From NCBI GenBank assembly GCA_003428585.1, contig QVQC01000036.1, forward strand, positions 1 through 34,515: a DNA stretch of 34,515 nucleotides. Direction: 5' to 3'. Each line of letters starts with the position of its first letter. Position 1 is the first letter of the stretch. A program made the position numbers and the translations under genes. Under the pieces are notes generated by a model. It was not told where the DNA came from. It did not search any database and was given only the letters and a program-made list of their open reading frames with translations. This document shows positions 8,650 through 15,928 of this stretch, in pieces. The DNA is from Nioella halotolerans. GTDB taxonomy: Bacteria > Pseudomonadota > Alphaproteobacteria > Rhodobacterales > Rhodobacteraceae.

Positions 8650-8685
8650 CGCCCACTGACGAACGTAGTGAGGATACAGTGGGCG
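8650..8685. repeat. 9-bp perfect inverted repeat
   Basis: CGCCCACTG (8650-8658) pairs with CAGTGGGCG (8677-8685) across an 18-base loop. No T-run follows on either strand, so it is not a typical intrinsic terminator. It may be a protein-binding site or part of an RNA structure; no function is claimed. Confidence 0.6.
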
Positions 8686-9405
8686 GAACGCAACCCCCTT
8701 GGTGGCGGCTTGAATTCAAAGAGTTTTTCGGCGTTGCGGCGTTGCAACACGCCCCGGCCGGGTGGGCCTTGCCCGGTCGAGGTTTCGTTGCGCCGGGCCG
8801 CCGGTTCCGGCTATGTCCGCCCCATGACACAGAACGCACATATCGCCCTGACCGCGCTGGTATCGCGAATAGCCTGACCCCTCGAGGTCGGCGCCTGTGG
8901 CCCTGCGCGTGTCCATCCCTTCGCCTCGCAGCGATGCTCCCCCCTGACGGGGACGTCCTGTGAGCGCCGGAAGGAGACCCACCACAGCCTGATCGCGAGG
9001 GGCTTGCTCTCGGGCCGCGTGACATCCGCGGGGCCGCCACGATCATGCCTGTCTGTGGGAGGTGTCATGTCACCCCTTCTGTCCTGCCGGGACGGCCGCG
9101 CGTACCGCGGCTGTCCCCGGCGCAATCCCTCCGAATCGGGCTGTAACCCGGATGCGGATACGCCTGCGCGATGCCGGCTGAAGGTCCGGAAACTCGGGTC
9201 GGGCTCGAAAAAAACTTTTCCGCCGCTCGCGTCCTCTGGGTCTTACGGGACGTTTTCGCAGACTCTGGCGCGGCGCGTCCGGGGCGGAAAACGGGCAGAT
9301 ATCGGCCGCCGTGAGGGGCGGGAGTCAAGGGCTTGTGGCGTCGTGTTTGCGAAAAACAGACCGCGCCGGCTTCTCGCAAGCCATTGTAAATAAACGAAAA
9401 AACTT

Positions 9406-9437
9406 CCGGAGTCGTTTTCTCGGTGCTACGACTCCGG
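9406..9437. repeat. 10-bp perfect inverted repeat (hairpin)
   Basis: CCGGAGTCGT (9406-9415) pairs with ACGACTCCGG (9428-9437) around a 12-base loop. It sits in the long non-coding region about 380 bases before tnsA. No T-run follows on the plus strand. Confidence 0.6.
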
Positions 9438-9510
9438 CCGTTGAAACACCGGCCGCGCTTCGTCGCGGTCAGATCGGAAAAGACAGGGAGGTTCGAGATG
9501 TAGAAACGTA

Positions 9511-9542
9511 AAACACCCGCGCTGCGCCAACAGCACGGGTGC
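9511..9542 (-). terminator. Terminator-like hairpin on the minus strand
   Basis: Read on the minus strand, CACCCG-x-GCTG pairs with CAGC-x-CGGGTG (arms 9542-9532 and 9525-9515, one mismatch) and is followed by TTTT and more T-rich sequence. This fits a weak intrinsic terminator for transcription coming leftwards from the tnsA leader. No recognised minus-strand gene lies before it, which leaves room for a small antisense or regulatory RNA. Confidence 0.4.
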
Positions 9543-9817
9543 TCATGTGGCGGAAGTATCCACCTTAGTTTTCATGAATAGAAGATAGCAGGTCCGCCCT
9601 GCCGCTTCAAGGATCCTCTCCGCCGCCAAGCCCGATCCCGCAACGGCTGCAGTCCAGCCGGCCGGGTGGGGTGTGTCCGGATAACCGGTCTGTCCCCCGC
9701 ACCGTCCGACGGATGCGAACGGCACAGCTGTGCCTGTCGTCGCACCGCCCCCGGGATCCTCCCCGGTGCCCGAAGTCCCGGGCCCCGGTGCAACGGACAA
9801 CCTGAGAGGATTTCAAA

Positions 9818-10582
9818 ATGTCCATCCATGACATGGAAGGCATCCGCCTTCCCGAACCCAGCACCGGAGACCGCGCCACGCAGGTCGGGTCTTCGCATCA
9901 CTTCACCGGCCAGATCGTCCTGGGTGACGGCCCGGGGCGCGTGGTCGGCCTCGAAAGCCACCTCGAGATGAAGGCAGCGCTGATCCTGGCCGCCCGGCCG
10001 TCGACCGATGCTCTCTTCGAGCAGATCGCCTTCGCATGGCGGGACGCGGATGCGGCGCGCCGTACCCACTACATCGACCTGGTCGTTCGGCGCACCGATG
10101 GTCGCTGGATCGGGTATGCGGTCCGTCCCAAGGGGCGCGTCACGCCGACCTATCTGGCCGAGCTTGCGCGCATCAAGGCGCAGGCCATCGAGTCCGGGTT
10201 CCTGTCGGATCTGCGGCTCTTCTCCGAAGACGATGTCGATCCGGTCGCGCTTTTCAACGCGAAGCTGCTGCAGGCGGTGCGTGTTCCGGACCCCGACTCC
10301 GACGCCGCCGCCCGGGCTGCAGCGGCGCGCATTACCGGCGTGACGACTGTCGGGGCCCTCATCGACGAAACGGGCCGTGGCGGGGCCGGCTTTCGGGCGG
10401 TCGTCCGGCTCATCCGGTCCGGCCACCTCACGCCGGTCCGCCAGACGCGGATCGACCGTGACACGGAGGTCTTCAAGGCGCGCGCGTGCACCCCGCCCTC
10501 CGATGTTGCCGACCCGACCCCTGATGCGGGCCCGGCGCCGGGCGCCGTCGCACCGGCGCGCCCGTCGGCCGAGGCGCGCTGA
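9818..10582 (+). CDS. tnsA: TnsA-like transposon endonuclease subunit
   Basis: A 254-residue protein in the position and with the general pattern of TnsA, the restriction-enzyme-like nuclease that cuts the 5' ends of Tn7-type elements. Seen are LESHLEMKAAL with Glu46/Glu50, a Gln in LFEQIAFAW (69), THYIDLVV with Asp87, and WIGYAVRPKGR (97-107). The usual last motif Q-x-K reads A-V-R or R-P-K depending on alignment, so the active site is either altered or shifted. Residues about 150-195 fit the C-terminal TnsA domain that contacts TnsC; a Pro/Ala-rich tail ends the protein. ATG 9818 has GAGAGGA seven bases upstream. A 97-base gap with hairpins separates it from tnsB. Assignment rests on context plus weak motifs. 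Confidence 0.75.
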   Translation: MSIHDMEGIRLPEPSTGDRATQVGSSHHFTGQIVLGDGPGRVVGLESHLEMKAALILAARPSTDALFEQIAFAWRDADAARRTHYIDLVVRRTDGRWIGYAVRPKGRVTPTYLAELARIKAQAIESGFLSDLRLFSEDDVDPVALFNAKLLQAVRVPDPDSDAAARAAAARITGVTTVGALIDETGRGGAGFRAVVRLIRSGHLTPVRQTRIDRDTEVFKARACTPPSDVADPTPDAGPAPGAVAPARPSAEAR

Positions 10583-10591
10583 CATCCCGGT

Positions 10592-10616
10592 GAAAACGCC
10601 GCGCCGTGGCGTTTTC
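10592..10616. repeat. 9-bp perfect hairpin between tnsA and tnsB
   Basis: GAAAACGCC (10592-10600) pairs with GGCGTTTTC (10608-10616) around a 7-base loop. The stem carries an A-run on one side and a T-run on the other, like a bidirectional intrinsic terminator or an RNA processing stem. It begins ten bases after the tnsA stop and may reduce read-through into tnsB. Confidence 0.55.
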
Positions 10617-10632
10617 CCACCCCCTCAACCCC

Positions 10633-10650
10633 GTGCGGCAAGGGCCGCAC
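10633..10650. repeat. Second short hairpin before tnsB
   Basis: GTGCGGC (10633-10639) pairs with GCCGCAC (10644-10650) across a 4-base loop. It lies about 20 bases before the tnsB ribosome-binding site and could affect message stability or access of ribosomes. Confidence 0.5.
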
Positions 10651-10679
10651 ACCATGACCATCCATGAAGGAGAAACGAG

Positions 10680-12842
10680 ATGGAACTTTCTTTCACAACC
10701 CAGAACGCGACCTTCGCATTCGGTCAGCATGACCGCGTGACCATTGAAGGGGCGCGCTATTGCGTGACCTCGCGCAACGAGGAAGGCTACGTGCTCACCC
10801 GCGATGACGGGACCGGCTTGTCCGTGCAATTCGCGCACGCGCAGCTGTCCCGGCTCGCGTCCGCGCGCCGCATCACGGTCGAGCGTGATTATTACGATCC
10901 GCGGGAATGTCAGCGCCGTCTGCGGGGCCAGACATCCATGGTCTCAAACCTGTCTGACAAGGCGCGCGCGCGTGTGTCCAAGAAGGACGCCTATTGCGAG
11001 GCCGTGGAAAAGCTCCGCCGCGAGGGCACCACCATCAAGATGACCGATGAGAGTCTCCGGGCCAACATGACCCTGATCATGGGGACCGCGCTGGAGTACG
11101 TGGGCAACCTGAACCCGCTCGGGGCCACCAGCCTGGATCTGTCCGCGGACTTCAGGAAGGCGCCGAGTACGCGCACCCTGCGCCGGTGGCTGCAGATCAA
11201 GCAGCAGGACGGGCTCGCGGCTCTCGCCGGTGCGATGCACCGCCGGGGCAACCGCGGCTCCGCGATGGGGCCGGAGGCGCTCGGACTGCTCTACAAGGAG
11301 GTGCGCGGGTATCTCCGGGTCGAGAAACCGACGATGAAGATGATCCACGATAACGTGGTCCTCGCTTTCGAGCAACGCAACGCGGAACGCGCCGAGGAAG
11401 GCCTCGATCCGCTCACCACCCCGAGCCGTGAGACCGTTCGCCGGGCGATCCGCAGTCTGGACCCCTTCGAGGTGGAGTGCGCCCGCAACGGGCTTGCGGC
11501 GGCGCGCAAGAAGTTCCGGCCGGTCGCGGACGGGCTGAACCTCACGCGTCCGCTGGAGCGTGTGGAGATGGACGAGTGGACCGTGGACCTCATGACGCTC
11601 ATGAAGACCAGCGAGATCTACGAGGTTCTGACCGATGAGGAAAAGCTGGCTCTGGGCCTCGACGGCGGGAAAGATCGATGGGTCCTGACGGTCGCCATCT
11701 GCTGCACGACGCGCTGCATCGTCGGCATGACGCTCAGCCGAAATGCGAAGTCGGGCGCCGCATGCCAGACCTTGCAGATGGTGCTGTCAGACAAGGGGCA
11801 GTGGGCCGATGCGGTCGGTGCCCTGAGTGCATGGGATCTCTTCGGGATGGTGGAGCTGCTGGTGACGGACGGCGGGAACGCCTTCAAATCCGAAGCTTTC
11901 CGTCACACCTGCGCGGACCTTGGCATCGCCCTTGAGATCGCAACAAATGGCGTCCCGGAAGCGCGGGGGACCATCGAGCGCGTCTTCAAGACCGTGGCGA
12001 CGGGTCTGATGCCGCGGCTGTCGGGTCGGACCTTCTCGGACATCATCACCAAGGGCGATACCGACCCGCGGGACCGTGCCGCGCTGACCGTGGACGATCT
12101 GACCTTTGCGCTGATCCGCTGGGTTGTCGACATCTATCACAACACCCCGCACCGCGGTTTGAGGGGGGAGACGCCTCTCGAATGCTGGCGCCGGCTTGTC
12201 GATCAGTACGGCGTGCAGCCCCCGCCCGACATCGAGCGTACGCGTCTCGTGTTCGGTGAGCGCATGGAACGGCGTCTCGACAAAACCGGCATCACCGTCC
12301 TCGGCGTCCGCTACCATTCAGAGGTCCTTGCGACCTGGATGCTGCGCCGCGACCCGGAACAGGTGGAGGTGCGCTGGCATCCCATGGACATCGGGGCGGT
12401 TTCCGTCCGCCTCGGGTCCGAGTGGCACACGATCCCGGCAGTGGATGACAGCCTCGACGGGGTTCCCGCCCGCACCTGGCTGACGGCCGTGCGTCACGTG
12501 CGGGCCGGGGCGCCGAACTCCAAGCGAGTGGACATGGTGGCCGTGCGCGAGGCGATCAAGGCGATCGACGCCCGCAACGCGGCCAGCATGGCCGCGGCGG
12601 GGATCAACTTCGAGGACTGGTCCCTTGAGGCCATGGCACGCGCGGAGCGCCAGTACGTCGCCGGGGTCGAGTTCTTCGAGCGCAAGGCCCCGCAAAAGGC
12701 TGACGCCGAGCCGGGCCATGCCATCCCCGATCTCTCGGAGGTGACCGGCGAGGACGATGCCGCGGCCACGTCCGGGACGTCGTCCGCCGGTGCGACCGGT
12801 CCGCGGCCCGGGAAATCCAACCTGACCATCGAGGAGGACTGA
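10680..12842 (+). CDS. tnsB: TnsB/TniA-like DDE transposase
   Basis: A 720-residue Mu/Tn7-type transposase that binds the element ends and joins 3' ends to target DNA. The catalytic triad is visible: Asp298 in VEMDEW, Asp397 in LVTDGGNAF and Glu433 in GTIERVFK, a D-x35-E spacing as in TnsB and retroviral integrases. N-terminal residues 90-290 should hold the helix-turn-helix end-binding domains; YHNTPHRGLRGETPLECW follows the core, as is usual in the family. The length is close to Tn7 TnsB (about 700). An acidic, Ser/Thr-rich C-terminus would contact TnsC. ATG 10680 follows GAAGGAG with a 7-base spacer. The stop is two bases before the tnsC start. Confidence 0.95.
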   Translation: MELSFTTQNATFAFGQHDRVTIEGARYCVTSRNEEGYVLTRDDGTGLSVQFAHAQLSRLASARRITVERDYYDPRECQRRLRGQTSMVSNLSDKARARVSKKDAYCEAVEKLRREGTTIKMTDESLRANMTLIMGTALEYVGNLNPLGATSLDLSADFRKAPSTRTLRRWLQIKQQDGLAALAGAMHRRGNRGSAMGPEALGLLYKEVRGYLRVEKPTMKMIHDNVVLAFEQRNAERAEEGLDPLTTPSRETVRRAIRSLDPFEVECARNGLAAARKKFRPVADGLNLTRPLERVEMDEWTVDLMTLMKTSEIYEVLTDEEKLALGLDGGKDRWVLTVAICCTTRCIVGMTLSRNAKSGAACQTLQMVLSDKGQWADAVGALSAWDLFGMVELLVTDGGNAFKSEAFRHTCADLGIALEIATNGVPEARGTIERVFKTVATGLMPRLSGRTFSDIITKGDTDPRDRAALTVDDLTFALIRWVVDIYHNTPHRGLRGETPLECWRRLVDQYGVQPPPDIERTRLVFGERMERRLDKTGITVLGVRYHSEVLATWMLRRDPEQVEVRWHPMDIGAVSVRLGSEWHTIPAVDDSLDGVPARTWLTAVRHVRAGAPNSKRVDMVAVREAIKAIDARNAASMAAAGINFEDWSLEAMARAERQYVAGVEFFERKAPQKADAEPGHAIPDLSEVTGEDDAAATSGTSSAGATGPRPGKSNLTIEED

Positions 12843-12844
12843 TC

Positions 12845-13828
12845 ATGCCCGACCATGAGGCCATTGACCGGCAGGTCGAAACCCTGCGCAACATGTATGT
12901 GGGCTCGGAACGGGACGCGGAATTCGCGTCCCACCTCCGGCGGCTGCTCAAGCGCGACGCCGAGGGCGCCCTGCGCCCCGAGCCGTGCAAGTTCACCCGG
13001 ACGGGCGAGACGCGCGGCATCCTGCATATCGGTGAGCCGGGCAGCGGCAAGTCCTGCCTGGTGGATCACGCGCTCGCGAAACAATCCGGGCTGGCCGAAG
13101 GCGACTTCGGCCAGCCGCTTTATCTGAGCTGCTCGGTGCCGAGCCCGGCCACGTTCAAGAGCGTGACGCTCGCCCTGCTCGAGCAGACCGGCTACACCGG
13201 CACGCCCAAGCGCATGGAAGCCTGGTCGCTGTGGCAGCTCCTGCGCGAGCGGCTGAGCCTGCTGGGCATCGTGGTGCTCTGGCTCGACGAGGCGCATGAC
13301 CTGTTCTGCGCCGACCGCAACCTGATCCTGCGCGCCATCAAAACCCTGATGCAGGGGGATGATGCCGTCGTGGTGATCCTGTCGGGCACCGAGGACCTCT
13401 GGCGCGTGATCCGGACCGATCCGCAGGTCCAGCGGCGGTTCTCGGTCATGCGCTGGTCCCCGCTGACCGTGGAGCGCGACGGCGAGGCGTTCCGCGATCT
13501 GACCGGCGCGTTCTGCAACCGCGTCGGGCTGTCCCCGCCCGTCGAGGGGGACATGATCGGCCGGCTTTTCCACGCATCGCGCTACCGGTTCGGCCGGGCC
13601 ATCGAGATGATCATCAACGCCATCGAAACCGCCCTCCTCGCCGAGGAGGGCCATCTCGGCCTTGACCATTTCGCGGAGGTCTGGGCCATGGCCGAGGGCG
13701 CTCCGGCCACGGAGAACGTGTTCTGGGTTGACCGGTGGTGGCTGATCGATCCCGATCCGGCCGAGGAGGTCGAGGCGGCTGCGCCGACGCGCAAGCGTGG
13801 CGGCGCGCATCGGAGGGCGCGGGCATGA
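12845..13828 (+). CDS. tnsC: TnsC/TniB-like AAA+ transposition regulator
   Basis: A 327-residue AAA+ ATPase that links target selection by TniQ to the transposase. Walker A GEPGSGKS is at 63-70 and Walker B VVLWLDEAH at about 143-151. LSGTEDLW (sensor 1) and the QRRFSVMRW segment with arginine fingers follow. It is shorter than Tn7 TnsC (555 residues) and closer to TniB-type proteins. The C-terminus is basic. ATG 12845 has GAGGAG eight bases upstream and starts two bases after the tnsB stop. Its own stop overlaps the tniQ start as ATGA, so all three proteins are made together. Confidence 0.94.
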   Translation: MPDHEAIDRQVETLRNMYVGSERDAEFASHLRRLLKRDAEGALRPEPCKFTRTGETRGILHIGEPGSGKSCLVDHALAKQSGLAEGDFGQPLYLSCSVPSPATFKSVTLALLEQTGYTGTPKRMEAWSLWQLLRERLSLLGIVVLWLDEAHDLFCADRNLILRAIKTLMQGDDAVVVILSGTEDLWRVIRTDPQVQRRFSVMRWSPLTVERDGEAFRDLTGAFCNRVGLSPPVEGDMIGRLFHASRYRFGRAIEMIINAIETALLAEEGHLGLDHFAEVWAMAEGAPATENVFWVDRWWLIDPDPAEEVEAAAPTRKRGGAHRRARA

Positions 13829-15660
13829 GACCTCTGTTTCCCGTCCTGCCGTTCGCATCTGACGAGACCCCGCTGTCCTGGGCGGCCCGTCAGGCGGCCT
13901 TCCACACCGGCGGGCGCCTCGCCCCGTTCCTGAACGATTTCGACCTGCGCCTGTCCGCGCTGGCCTCAGGCGAGCGGGACACGGTTCTGCGGCTGTGCGA
14001 GATCGCGGGGCAGGACCCCGCACCTGTTCTGCGCAATACCATCGCGGCCACCGGCAAGCGCCGGTATCGCCTCCGGGATGAGGACATCTCGGTGGCGTTC
14101 ACCACTGGGCCGGTGACCCGGTATTGCCCGCTTTGCGTGAAAGAGGACCGTGCGTCGGAGCCGCGTCCCGGCGCGGGGCTTCGGCACAGGTTGGCTTGGC
14201 GGCTTGCGCCGGTGCGGACCTGCGCGCGTCACGGGCTCGCCCTGGTCGAGGCACGTAGCGGCACGTGGGACGACATCGCCCATGAACTGCAGGTGATCGA
14301 GCCGCGGGATGAAGCGGCGCTCGACAGCTTGGCGGCGGCGCAGGCGCAGCGTGCGCCATCGCCCCTGCAGGACTGGGTGCTGGACCGCCTCGCGGGACGC
14401 TCCGGGCCGGACTGGCTTGATGCGCAGGGGATCGAGCAGGCCGTGCGGGCCACCGAGATGCTGGGCGCTGTCCTCACCTTCGGACCGGACCGCAAGGCCG
14501 CCGAGATGACCGGGCAGATGTGGGATGCCGCCGGGCGCGCGGGCTGGGACGTCACCGCCGGTGGCGAGACGGCGATCCGCGCGGCCTTGTCCGAGCTGAT
14601 GGAGGCGGGCCCGCGCAGCCGCGGCCTCGCGCGCCCGCGCGGATGTTACGGCATGCTGTTCAGCTGGCTCTCGGCCAGTCGGCTCGCCCGGGATCCCGGG
14701 CCCATCCGGGACATCCTGCGCGCGCACATCCTCGACACCGTCCCGGTGACCCGCGGGCATGTCGTTCTGGGCACGCCGGTCACCGAGCCGCGGGTCGGCA
14801 CCGTTGCAAGCGTCGCGGCCGCCGAGGGGCTGCATCCGCTCACGCTGCGCAACATCCTGGTCGCCAAGGGCGTGGTGCCGGTCAGCCGGCAGCATGATCC
14901 CTGCGGCCATATCATCGTGCGCCACGCCGAGGTCGATCCCGTCGTCCACCGCCTGAAAAACGCGGTCCCCGTCACCCAGCTGCCCGCGATCCTCGGTGCG
15001 TCGCGCCCGCTGGTGGCGGCCTTGCTGGAGCTGGGGCATCTGCGGCGGGTCCAGGATCAGGCGCTGCTGGTCAGCAAATGGGGCAAGGCGGTCGAGGGGG
15101 CCGATATCGACGCCCTGCGCGCGCGGCTCGAGCGCGACGTCGCGCCGGTCGAGGCACCGTCCGATCAGCTCGTCCCGTTGGCCAAGGCGGCCGAAAAGAC
15201 GCGCCTGCGTCTCACCCGGATCCTCGAGCTTCTTTTCGCAGGGCACCTGACGCGGGCCCGCCGGCTGCAAAACGCGGAGGGCTTCGCGGCGGTCCTCGTC
15301 GATCCGACCGAAATCAAGCGCCTGGTCGAGACGCCGCGCCCCGGCATGCGCGCCTCGCTCGCCTTCATGATGCTCGGGGTGTCACCCACGGCCGGGCGCC
15401 GGCTCATCGCGGACGGCGACGACGCGCCGCTGCTGCAATCGGATGGGCAAGGGTCGGACCCGTGGATCGGGCCCGAGGCGATGGCCGCGTTCCGTCGAAC
15501 CTTCGCGATCAAGAAACGCCTGTCTCTCGAAACCGGCCTGAAATCGGGGACGGTCGATCGGTTCATCAAGGAACACCGGGTTCCGCCGATCTTCGATCCC
15601 CGCAGAATCGGGGCGACCATTTACCGGCGGTCGGATCTGCCGGAGGCCCTGACCGTCTGA
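13825..15660 (+). CDS. tniQ: TniQ/TnsD-like target-selection protein
   Basis: A 611-residue TniQ-family protein. The N-terminus has PLSWAARQAAFHTGG, then a zinc-binding pattern CPLC (101-104) with LAPVRTCARHG (Cys133, His136), both typical of TniQ. About 450 further residues make it TnsD-like in size; TnsD proteins recognise a fixed chromosomal site, whereas short TniQs work with other targeting factors. Several helix-turn-helix-like stretches lie in the C-terminal half (for example near LPAILGASRPLVAALLELGHL). ATG 13825 overlaps the tnsC stop and has GGAGGG upstream; an upstream in-frame GTG at 13735 lies inside tnsC and is rejected. No Cas genes accompany it. Confidence 0.92.
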   Translation: MRPLFPVLPFASDETPLSWAARQAAFHTGGRLAPFLNDFDLRLSALASGERDTVLRLCEIAGQDPAPVLRNTIAATGKRRYRLRDEDISVAFTTGPVTRYCPLCVKEDRASEPRPGAGLRHRLAWRLAPVRTCARHGLALVEARSGTWDDIAHELQVIEPRDEAALDSLAAAQAQRAPSPLQDWVLDRLAGRSGPDWLDAQGIEQAVRATEMLGAVLTFGPDRKAAEMTGQMWDAAGRAGWDVTAGGETAIRAALSELMEAGPRSRGLARPRGCYGMLFSWLSASRLARDPGPIRDILRAHILDTVPVTRGHVVLGTPVTEPRVGTVASVAAAEGLHPLTLRNILVAKGVVPVSRQHDPCGHIIVRHAEVDPVVHRLKNAVPVTQLPAILGASRPLVAALLELGHLRRVQDQALLVSKWGKAVEGADIDALRARLERDVAPVEAPSDQLVPLAKAAEKTRLRLTRILELLFAGHLTRARRLQNAEGFAAVLVDPTEIKRLVETPRPGMRASLAFMMLGVSPTAGRRLIADGDDAPLLQSDGQGSDPWIGPEAMAAFRRTFAIKKRLSLETGLKSGTVDRFIKEHRVPPIFDPRRIGATIYRRSDLPEALTV

Positions 15661-15673
15661 ATACCTCCTAACC

Positions 15674-15830
15674 TGTTGACCATGCCGCCTCCGGGCGGCA
15701 TTTTTTTTGGAAAATCGATGGTCAACAATGCTGTGTTTCATGGTCAGAACGGCCGCCGCCTGTGAGGGTCGATTCAATAAAAACAATGACTTATGATAGG
15801 CCAAGTGGACAATAACTCAGGTGTCCGACA
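15674..15830. repeat. Candidate transposon right end with TnsB-site-like repeats
   Basis: Reading inwards from 15830 on the minus strand the sequence starts TGTCGGACACCTGAG, the TGT start usual for Tn7/Tn402-type ends. A second TGTCC follows 19 bases in. ATTGT cores recur at 15813, 15787 and 15729 (minus strand). TGTTGACCAT at 15674-15683 is repeated inverted at 15718-15727, and a partial ATGGTCA is at 15740-15746. These resemble a set of transposase-binding sites. The exact terminus and any target duplication cannot be proved without the other end. Confidence 0.4.
15682..15708 (+). terminator. Intrinsic terminator of the transposition operon
   Basis: ATGCCGCC (15682-15689) pairs with GGCGGCAT (15694-15701) around a 4-base loop and runs into seven further T residues. 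It stands 22 bases after the tniQ stop and is a textbook Rho-independent terminator. Confidence 0.9.
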
Positions 15831-15876
15831 CCTCCGCTGCTTCGGGCCCCAAGCTCCGCGATGCTGGCGGCGCTAC

Positions 15877-15907
15877 CCACGGTGCACGGCGCTCCATGCA
15901 ACCGTGG
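15877..15907. repeat. Strong hairpin between transposon end and membrane-protein gene
   Basis: CCACGGTGCA (15877-15886) pairs with TGCAACCGTGG (15897-15907) with one bulged base. It lies just past the stop of the minus-strand membrane-protein gene. It may end its transcript, although no T-run follows. Confidence 0.45.
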
Positions 15908-15928
15908 ATGAGGGCGCGGCACCCGAGC

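Larger units (their letters stand above)
8437..9817. other. 1.4 kb region without a convincing gene
   Basis: This stretch separates the divergent defence and transposition operons. Reading frames on both strands are open in places, but they encode Arg/Pro/Gly-rich sequences with no motif and overlap one another. The one tidy short start, ATG 8823, stops after 17 codons. Visible structure is limited to three inverted repeats listed separately and a tandem GGCGTTGC GGCGTTGC near 8730. It could hold regulatory RNA, TnsB sites or decayed cargo. Confidence 0.5.
1..15830. mobile_element. Putative Tn7-like transposon with defence-system cargo (left end outside window)
   Basis: A complete tnsA-like/tnsB/tnsC/tniQ operon (9818-15660) is followed by a terminator and a candidate right end at 15830. 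Beyond that the genes look chromosomal. No matching left end beginning TGTCGGACACC is visible between 8400 and 9818 or further left. The element therefore probably extends past base 1 and includes the methyltransferase-ATPase-nuclease operon as cargo. The transposition operon is certain; the extent is inference. If the left end lies elsewhere, the defence operon could be an independent island. Confidence 0.5.

Noticed and set aside
8650..8685. Possible CRISPR-like repeat
   Set aside because: A single inverted repeat; no regularly spaced copies and no cas genes, so it is not an array and the Tn7-like element is not a CRISPR-associated transposon on this evidence.
9067..9393. Plus-strand frame from an ATG with GGGAGG upstream in the long non-coding region
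   Set aside because: The product is Arg/Gly/Cys-rich without any fold pattern, and minus frames overlap it. The ribosome site is four bases from the ATG; too weak to call.
9543..9800. 85-codon minus-strand frame before tnsA
   Set aside because: Gly/Thr/Pro-rich low-complexity sequence with no homology pattern; it ends next to a terminator-like hairpin, but that alone does not support a gene.
13735..13824. Upstream GTG start for tniQ
   Set aside because: It would add 30 residues that are the shadow of the tnsC end; ATG 13825 has a good ribosome site and starts at the family N-terminus.
12494..15270. Long minus-strand frames over tnsC and tniQ
   Set aside because: They are antisense to genes with clear Walker, zinc-finger and ribosome-site evidence.
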